Below, in pieces: positions 20,912-26,155 of a DNA stretch of 26,155 bases. The DNA is from CAZVCJ01 sp964625745 (GTDB taxonomy: Bacteria; Chloroflexota; Anaerolineae; VGOG01). Where the stretch lies: assembly GCA_964625745.1 (NCBI GenBank), contig CAZVCJ010000043.1, forward strand, positions 1-26,155. The letters are read 5' to 3'. Every line of letters starts with the position of its first letter. The stretch's first letter is position 1. The notes under the pieces were generated by a model. It worked only from the letters and a program-made list of their open reading frames with translations. It made no database searches and was not told the origin of the DNA. The position numbers and the translations under genes are program-made.

Positions 20912-23900
20912 ATGTCTGATACCATGAAAGTCCAACCATTCGAAGTTCTTCTCGGCTGGATTCTGAAGGAGCTTGAGGGGAACCAGTCCATCTTTGGGAT
21001 CCACCGCTCTCTTTTCTACGTCCCCCAAGAGGACAGCCCTTACGCCATCGCGGACCTCTTTGGGCATTACCTGGCCACGCCCATCGGGCCGGGGGCTGGG
21101 CCGCACACCCAGCTCGCCCAGAACATTGTCTGCGCCTGGCTTTCCGGCGGGCGATTCATCGAGCTGAAGACCGTGCAGATCAGCGACGAGCTGGAGATCC
21201 CCCGGCCCTGCATTGACATGGAGGACGAGGGCTACAACGTCGAATGGTCCCAGGAGCTCAAGCTGGAGCAGTCGGCCAGCGAGTACGTCAAGGCCTGGGT
21301 CTTGATTCGCGTCCTCCGCCGGCTCCTCGGCTTCGAGAACCTTCCATTCGGCACAATCTTCAACATGAGCGTCGGCTATGATCTGGAGGGGATTCAGAGC
21401 CCACCCATGACCCGTTTCATGGACAAACTGGAGGATGCCTCTGAGGAAATCGCCGAAATCCAGGCGGTTCTGAAAGAGAGGTTTCCCCGGTTCAGCGACG
21501 TCGAGATTCCGGCCCGTGTCACCAACAGCGTCACTCTTTCCACCATGCACGGCTGCCCCCCGGACGAAATCGAACGGATCGCCAGGTATCTGCTGGAGGA
21601 AAGAGGGCTGCACACCACGGTCAAGCTGAACCCCACCCTGCTGGGCAAAGAGGAAGTGATGCTCATCCTCCACGACCACCTCGGCTTCACGGATATCCAC
21701 ATCCCCGACCGCGTGTTCGAGGATGACCTGCAATACGACCGGGCAGTGGAATTGATCAAGATTCTAAAAGAGGTTGCCGCAGAGCAAGGACTGAGCTTTG
21801 GGGTCAAGTTGAGCAACACCCTGGCCCTGGCCAATCACAAGGGCGTCCTTCCCGGCGACAAGATGTACATGTCGGGACGCGCTCTCTACCCCATCACCAT
21901 CGACCTGTTCCACAAGCTCTCCCAGGAGTTTGGCGGCAGTCTCAGCGTTTCCTTCTCTGCTGGCGCCGATGCCTTCAATCTGACGGGCATCCTGGCCGCC
22001 GGTGCTATGCCTGTCACCGCAGTCTCCGACCTGCTGAAACCGGGCGGCTACTCCAGGATGCTTCAATACCTGGAGAACCTGGAAAGGGATATGCGCGACC
22101 TGGGAGTGACCAGCCTGGAGGAACTGGCCCGAGATAAGCTGGTCAATCTGGCGCGAGAGGTCGCCAGTGCCCAGGCAGCCCCCCGCTACAAAAAGGGCTA
22201 CCATCCCTACGGCCTGCCCAAGGTCGAATCGTCCCTGGGCCTGTTCGACTGCATCACTGCTCCCTGCGTGGAGACGTGTCCAATCCTGCAGGACGTGCCT
22301 GAGTACGCCTGGCTGACCTCCCGCCAGAAATACGACCAGGCGCTGGAGGTCATCCTCTCCCGCAACCCCCTGCCCGGCGTGACCGGCTACATCTGCAACC
22401 ACCTGTGCCAGACCCGCTGCACCCGCAACAATTACGATCAGCCGGTCGCCATCCGAGCGCTGAAGCGGTTTGCTGCTAAAAAGGGTAGAGAAACCAGGTT
22501 TTTTCCGAAAAACCTGGTTTCTGGAGGCCGAGTAGCCATAATTGGCAGCGGCCCCTCCGGTCTGGCCGCCGCCTACTTCCTGGCCCTGAGCGGCGTCAAA
22601 GTGACTATCTACGAAGCCAAGGACCAGCCTGGGGGGATGCTGGCTATTGCCCCTACCTTCAGGCTGCCTGAGGCCGTTGTGCAGCGGGACATCGCCCGAA
22701 TCACGAATCTGGGAGTCAAGATCGAGCTTTCCCACCTCATCACATCTCCACCAGAGAGGCTTCTGGCAGACGGGTTTGACGCGGTCTACGTCGCCTCGGG
22801 CGCTGGGAAGGACGCCCGTCTGGGCATTGAAGGTGAGGAGGGCGAGGGTGTCTATCATAGCCTCGGCTTCCTCGACCGGGTGCGGTGGGGCGAGCCAGCC
22901 CCCCCTCTTTCCCCCCCAAAGCCTGCCCTGAGCAATGTCGAAGGGTTGGGGGGGATGAAGGGGGGGCGCAACAAGGTGCTGGTCATCGGCGGAGGGAACT
23001 CGGCTATGGATGCCGCCAGGACTGCCAGACGAACCGCCAGCGGCCCGGTGACGGTCGTCTACCGGCGCACTCGCCAGGAGATGCCGGCTATCGAGAAGGA
23101 GATCGAAGAAGCTTTGGCCGAAGGCGTCATCCTGAAAGAATTGGCCTCTCCCACCAGGATCATTCTGAGGGAAGGCAGGGTTGCTGCCCTGGAGTGCATT
23201 CGGAACGAGCTGGGAGAGCCTGGCGAGGACGGGAGGAGAAGGCCGCTCCCCATTGAGGGCAGCGAATTCCAGATCGAGGCCGATTCCATCATCGTGGCCA
23301 TCGGCCAGATTCCAGACGTTGCTTTCCTCAACGGAAGCGCGGTTGCACTCCGCGAGAATGCGACGATCACTGCCGTCTCCGAGACCGGCCTTGCGGGAGA
23401 AGAGCGGGTCTATGCTGGCGGCGACGCCGTGCGGGGACCCGCCACCATCGTCGAGGCCTGCGCCGACGGGAGGCGGGCCGCCGAGGCCATTTGCCAGCAG
23501 TTGGGTGTGCCGTTTGAACGGCCGTCAGCTCATCCCTTTGACAGGCTCAGGGCACCGCTTCCTGTGCTCTCTGGGGAAGAAATCGTGCAAGTGAAGCGGG
23601 CCCGGGCAAGAAAGGCGGCGCAGCACGAGGCGGCGGTGCTCCCGCCCGATCAGCGTGGCGGCTTCGACCTGGTGGAAATGACCCTGACAGAGGAAGCGGC
23701 CCTGGCTGAAGCGGCCCGGTGTCTGCAATGTTCGACTCTGTGCGACAAGTGCGTGGAGGTATGCCCCAATCGAGCCAACTACGCCTTCCTCGTCACGCCC
23801 GTCGAACTGACGTTGCCCACAGTCTCTTGCCAGCAGGGGAAGCTGGTGGTGACCGGGGGGGAGGTCTTTCAGATCGAGCAGCCCCGGCAGATCCTCCACG

Positions 23901-24289
23901 TGGACGACTTCTGCAACGAGTGCGGCAACTGCGAGACCTTCTGTGTCCACGAAGGCAAACCCTACCAGGATAAGCCCAGGCTCTTCCTCCAGGAAGGCGA
24001 TTTTGAGCTGGAAGAGGATAATGCCTTCTACGTCGAGAGAGACGCCAAAGAATGGGCCATCAGAAGGCGGGAGGGCGGGAAGGAGGCGCGTTTGTCGGTG
24101 GCAGACGGCAGCGTGATTTTCGAGAATGACCTGTTGAAGATGCGGCTCTACCCCGATTTCCAAATCAAGACCATGGAGTTGAAAGAGGAGTTCGAGGGGG
24201 CGTTTTCCCTGGTCGAGGCGGTGGAAATGGCGGTGATCCTCAAAGGCGTTTCCACATCTCTGTCTTTCCTGCCTTCTGAGGGGGCGTAA
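20912..24289 (+). CDS. ygfK: YgfK family iron-sulfur flavoprotein (putative selenate reductase subunit)
   Basis: The product is 1125 residues; YgfK is usually a little over 1000. Residues 1-430 form a dihydroorotate-dehydrogenase-like barrel (FGHYLATPIGPGAGPHTQLAQN, TLSTMHGCPPDEIERI). A GltD-type half follows: Cys for Fe-S clusters at 447, 452, 456, 495, 499 and 503; an FAD motif IIGSGPSGLAAAY; an NADPH motif VIGGGNSAMDAARTA; and an FAD end motif VYAGGDAVRGPATIVEA. C-terminal ferredoxin-like Cys sets lie at 937-951 and 1001-1011 (CNECGNCETFC). YgfK is a marker of selenium-dependent molybdenum hydroxylases, and selenate reduction is only a proposed role. Three dispersed repeats are embedded in frame (about residues 526-537, 663-685, 874-883), explaining part of the extra length; all sit in linkers outside the motifs listed. 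Confidence 0.93.
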   Translation: MSDTMKVQPFEVLLGWILKELEGNQSIFGIHRSLFYVPQEDSPYAIADLFGHYLATPIGPGAGPHTQLAQNIVCAWLSGGRFIELKTVQISDELEIPRPCIDMEDEGYNVEWSQELKLEQSASEYVKAWVLIRVLRRLLGFENLPFGTIFNMSVGYDLEGIQSPPMTRFMDKLEDASEEIAEIQAVLKERFPRFSDVEIPARVTNSVTLSTMHGCPPDEIERIARYLLEERGLHTTVKLNPTLLGKEEVMLILHDHLGFTDIHIPDRVFEDDLQYDRAVELIKILKEVAAEQGLSFGVKLSNTLALANHKGVLPGDKMYMSGRALYPITIDLFHKLSQEFGGSLSVSFSAGADAFNLTGILAAGAMPVTAVSDLLKPGGYSRMLQYLENLERDMRDLGVTSLEELARDKLVNLAREVASAQAAPRYKKGYHPYGLPKVESSLGLFDCITAPCVETCPILQDVPEYAWLTSRQKYDQALEVILSRNPLPGVTGYICNHLCQTRCTRNNYDQPVAIRALKRFAAKKGRETRFFPKNLVSGGRVAIIGSGPSGLAAAYFLALSGVKVTIYEAKDQPGGMLAIAPTFRLPEAVVQRDIARITNLGVKIELSHLITSPPERLLADGFDAVYVASGAGKDARLGIEGEEGEGVYHSLGFLDRVRWGEPAPPLSPPKPALSNVEGLGGMKGGRNKVLVIGGGNSAMDAARTARRTASGPVTVVYRRTRQEMPAIEKEIEEALAEGVILKELASPTRIILREGRVAALECIRNELGEPGEDGRRRPLPIEGSEFQIEADSIIVAIGQIPDVAFLNGSAVALRENATITAVSETGLAGEERVYAGGDAVRGPATIVEACADGRRAAEAICQQLGVPFERPSAHPFDRLRAPLPVLSGEEIVQVKRARARKAAQHEAAVLPPDQRGGFDLVEMTLTEEAALAEAARCLQCSTLCDKCVEVCPNRANYAFLVTPVELTLPTVSCQQGKLVVTGGEVFQIEQPRQILHVDDFCNECGNCETFCVHEGKPYQDKPRLFLQEGDFELEEDNAFYVERDAKEWAIRRREGGKEARLSVADGSVIFENDLLKMRLYPDFQIKTMELKEEFEGAFSLVEAVEMAVILKGVSTSLSFLPSEGA
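22489..22522. repeat. AGAAACCAGGTTTTT palindrome inside ygfK (short-loop form)
   Basis: The arms 22489-22503 and 22508-22522 are identical to those at 14517 and 14601, here with a four-base loop. It encodes RETRFFPKNLVS in the linker just before the FAD motif. Confidence 0.9.
22899..22966. repeat. C-run/G-run inverted repeat around a GAGC/CGAAGG core inside ygfK
   Basis: A C-rich arm (22899-22919, C7-TCTTT-C7-AA) pairs with a G-rich arm (22946-22966, TT-G7-ATGAA-G7) with two mismatches. Between them lies CCCTGAGCAATGTCGAAGGG (22926-22945). It is coding and in frame, giving a Pro-rich then Gly-rich linker before the NADPH motif. Confidence 0.85.
23533..23560 (-). repeat. GAGC/CGAAGG-type repeat inside ygfK, reverse orientation
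   Basis: CCCTTTGACAGGCTCAGGG followed by CACCGCTT is the reverse complement of the 7331-7355 copy with about three differences. It encodes PFDRLRAP in a linker before the C-terminal ferredoxin region. Confidence 0.85.
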
Positions 24290-24353
24290 CCATAACGAGG
24301 GACAAAGGACTAAGAATCAGGGGAGCAGGGGGCTTACAGGCGATCGGGGATTT

Positions 24354-24381
24354 GGCGCTTGCCCTGAGCGTAGCCGAAGGG
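24354..24381 (+). repeat. GAGC/CGAAGG-type repeat, intergenic copy after ygfK
   Basis: GGCGCTTGCCCTGAGCGTAG followed by CCGAAGGG, then a partial second CGAAGGGAG word. It lies in the 254-base spacer between ygfK and the BldC-like gene and may act as a transcript-end hairpin. Confidence 0.75.
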
Positions 24382-24439
24382 TCGAAGGGAGCCCCTCAGA
24401 GCAACTTTGGATCCACTGATTATTTCAGGAATTCTGCGA

Positions 24440-24468
24440 TTGCGTTCTGATCAATACTATGTTATAAT
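24440..24468 (+). promoter_or_regulatory. Promoter of the BldC-like gene
   Basis: TTGCGT (24440-24445), a 17-base spacer, and TATAAT (24463-24468). The leader contains an inverted repeat AGTGAC (24492-24497) / GTCACT (24512-24517), a possible autoregulatory site for the encoded DNA-binding protein. Confidence 0.65.
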
Positions 24469-24543
24469 AATACAGGCGAAGTAGGTTGCGGAGTGACTTT
24501 ACAGTCAACTTGTCACTACGCCAGTAGCAAGTGGGAGGATAAT

Positions 24544-24780
24544 ATGGCGGAAGAATATGTGTCAGACGAAGAAATGACCGTCCTTACGGCGAAGGAGGCT
24601 GCTGAGTATCTGCGGGTGAGCCTATACACTCTGAAGAGGATGGAGGTCGAGGGAGGTTTGATGCCATTCCGCACTCCAGGAGGTCATCGCAGGTACAGCC
24701 TCAAGATGCTGGATGAATATCTCGAAAAAAGCCGCGAGCCTTCTCACCGCCGAGAGTCAGGCAGCGAGTCTGAAGTTTAA
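24544..24780 (+). CDS. Small MerR/BldC-like (excisionase-type) DNA-binding protein
   Basis: The 78-residue protein starts at ATG 24544 with GGGAGG five bases upstream. It is a single winged helix-turn-helix of the excisionase/BldC type: LTAKEAAEYLRVSLYTLKRMEVEGGLMPFRTPGGHRRYSLKMLDEYLEK, where TPGGHRRY is the wing signature. There is no effector domain. The acidic N-terminus and polar C-terminal tail are unassigned. Such proteins act as developmental or operon regulators (BldC) or as phage excisionases. No integrase or att site is present here, so a chromosomal regulator is favoured. Its likely target is its own promoter and perhaps the secreted-protein gene 110 bases downstream. Confidence 0.87.
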   Translation: MAEEYVSDEEMTVLTAKEAAEYLRVSLYTLKRMEVEGGLMPFRTPGGHRRYSLKMLDEYLEKSREPSHRRESGSESEV

Positions 24781-24893
24781 TAGCCGAAGGCGGCCGAAGA
24801 CCTGGTCAGGGTTGCGTCTGGCAGTTGGCAAGAAACTCGCGCAGGCTGAAAGTGGTATCAAGATGGTTCATTAATGATATTGGGAGGATAATG

Positions 24894-26155
24894 ATGAAAA
24901 CGCAGTCTAAGATCATCACTCGAACGTTTCTCGTAGCCATCATGACAGCCCTGCTGCTGGTTTCATCTGTGGCAGGACTGGCTATCACAGCCGATAGCCC
25001 CTGCGACGAAGTTTGCGTGGACCCAGGTTGTGTGGCCGTACCCACTGATTGGCTGGGGCCCATCCCCATCACCGACACTTTCATCATCTACCCCACCCGC
25101 GCCTGCCTCTGCGAGAACGGGAGCCAGGTGGAAGGAGAGGGCGAGTTCTTCCTGCCCAACATCCAGACCGACCAGGGAACGGACGGCATCTACGTCAAAT
25201 TCGTCATGGACGTGGTGAGCCTGTATCCGCTGCTATTGGAGCCCCAGTGCGTCCAGTTCACCGGCACCTGGGAAGAAGGCGTCCCCATCGGTGAGACCGG
25301 CTTCCTGTTGACCAGCATGGAGGGGGAGGTGATCCTCGAGCCAGAGCCCTCCGTGCAGGTAACTGGCACCATCGAGAGCGAGCAGCAGATGCCCGGCGAT
25401 GGCCCCGCGGTGACTGGCGAGGGATCACTTTGGGTTGACCTCGAAGAGCCCTACGAGGTGGACTTCGAGGGAACCCTGGAGGTATTTGCCATCGGGGCCG
25501 TCCAGGCGGCCATGACCCTGGATCAGAACTGGGGCTTCGCCGGGAAGGTGATCCTGGAATCGCCAGGCTGCGAAGGGGGTGTCTTCCTCCACGTGTGGGA
25601 GGAGGGCGACGAGGTTTACGGCTTCGCCGGCAGCGCATCGCTGACGTGTACCATCGAAGCCTATTCGCTGACCCCTGAGGGCTGGCCTGACTGGCTGCCC
25701 GGCATCCCTCCCGGCATACCCACAGAGGACATCATCGTCACGGCGGACGGCGAGCTGGGCGATTTCTGCCTGACCTGCGACGAAGGCGAGTGCGTGGAAG
25801 AGGCCCACGGCGTCTGGGCTGGCACCGCCCTCGACCTGTCCCTGCCAGAGTCCGTGGTCGAGCCAGGCACCATCACTGCGCGCTTCTTCATCTCCCCGAC
25901 GGGCATCATGTCCGCCACCACCAACCTGGGACTCTGCGAAGAGACGAGCCAGACGACTGTGGACCTCAGTGGGGATGAGGCATGCAGCCCATCTTTGTTC
26001 TGCCTGAACCAACCGCCGACTATGACGATCACCAGCCCCAGCGCAGCCGAGGAGCCGGGCAGTGAGAGCTATACCATCCGCTGGACGGCCAACGACGCCG
26101 ACGACGAGGCCGTCGTCTCACTGTACTACGACCGCGACGGCACGGGGCGCGATGG
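24894..26155 (+). CDS. Large secreted Cys-containing protein with Ig-like region (partial, 3' end outside window)
   Basis: An uninterrupted frame from ATG 24894 (or 24891) runs to the window edge with about 420 codons and no stop. GGGAGG lies six bases before the second ATG, which has the better spacing. A signal peptide (MKTQSKIITRTFLVAIMTA..., cleavage after about residue 32) is followed by a Cys-rich start (DEVCVDPGCVAV, ACLCEN), then beta-rich segments with further Cys pairs. Near the end an Ig-like/PKD-style start reads NQPPTMTITSP...YTIRWTANDADDEAVVSLYYD, whose Asp-rich loop may bind calcium. I recognise no family for the first 350 residues. An exported, probably multi-domain surface protein is the safest reading. 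Confidence 0.8.
   Translation, partial: MKTQSKIITRTFLVAIMTALLLVSSVAGLAITADSPCDEVCVDPGCVAVPTDWLGPIPITDTFIIYPTRACLCENGSQVEGEGEFFLPNIQTDQGTDGIYVKFVMDVVSLYPLLLEPQCVQFTGTWEEGVPIGETGFLLTSMEGEVILEPEPSVQVTGTIESEQQMPGDGPAVTGEGSLWVDLEEPYEVDFEGTLEVFAIGAVQAAMTLDQNWGFAGKVILESPGCEGGVFLHVWEEGDEVYGFAGSASLTCTIEAYSLTPEGWPDWLPGIPPGIPTEDIIVTADGELGDFCLTCDEGECVEEAHGVWAGTALDLSLPESVVEPGTITARFFISPTGIMSATTNLGLCEETSQTTVDLSGDEACSPSLFCLNQPPTMTITSPSAAEEPGSESYTIRWTANDADDEAVVSLYYDRDGTGRD

Noticed and set aside
20321..21733. Long antisense frame (470 codons) opposite ygfK and the NIF3-family gene
   Set aside because: It arises from GC-rich codon bias in the opposite strand, lacks family features and overlaps two well-supported genes.
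24544..24780. Phage excisionase marking a prophage edge
   Set aside because: No integrase, att repeat or phage gene is visible; the BldC-like reading is more economical.

Overview
The window looks like a metagenomic or draft contig from a GC-rich, free-living bacterium. The best guess is a Chloroflexota (Anaerolineae-like) lineage. This rests on the mix of families, the Thr/Pro-linker surface proteins, and the many short palindromic intergenic repeats. No rRNA, tRNA or marker gene fixes the taxon, so the assignment is inference. Nearly all genes read on the + strand.

Layout. (1) 1-157: the tail of a glycoside-hydrolase-like gene. (2) 362-7269: a MacAB-type ABC efflux unit (ATPase, DUF5666-like lipoprotein-sized protein, a long coiled-coil membrane-fusion protein, FtsX-type permease), followed by an OmpR-type response regulator and a sensor kinase, closed by a clear intrinsic terminator. 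(3) 7270-7627: a repeat-rich spacer ending in a near-consensus promoter whose start region carries a 22-bp inverted repeat, a likely ArsR operator. (4) 7628-12925, perhaps to 13044: one tightly packed operon with an ArsR repressor, a CDF metal exporter, a GcvH-like lipoyl carrier, two DGC-domain (putative zinc-binding) proteins, an OsmC-family protein, a small CxxC thioredoxin-like protein, a CC/Se-motif selenoprotein read through two consecutive in-frame TGA codons, an ArsF-like membrane-anchored thioredoxin-fold protein and an ArsG/CcdA-like thiol transporter. (5) 13166-16080: a second promoter, a translationally coupled 45-residue small ORF, a Trx-VKOR fusion and a dihydrolipoamide dehydrogenase. 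(6) 16108-18534: a surface-anchored glycoside-hydrolase-like protein and a DUF3800 gene. (7) 18670-24289: ssnA, a NIF3-family gene and ygfK, a set associated with selenium-dependent molybdenum hydroxylases. (8) 24440-26155: a BldC/MerR-like small DNA-binding protein and the start of a large secreted Cys-containing protein that runs off the end.

The most interesting content is regions 4 and 5. Together they encode a lipoyl carrier, its flavoprotein reductase, several CxxC or Cys carriers, a CcdA-like membrane thiol conduit, an exported CxxC acceptor, a VKOR-type oxidase and a probable UU selenoprotein, all next to an ArsR sensor and a metal exporter. My inference is a metal- or metalloid-responsive thiol/selenol redox relay in which lipoamide, rather than thioredoxin reductase, could feed electrons across the membrane. 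The double TGA is followed by a perfect stem-loop with an AGGTCT loop at the spacing expected of a bacterial SECIS. The nearby ssnA/ygfK pair independently points to selenium use by this genome.

A second theme is dispersed palindromic repeats. Some lie between genes, and several lie in frame inside ygfK and ssnA, adding short low-complexity linkers to those enzymes.
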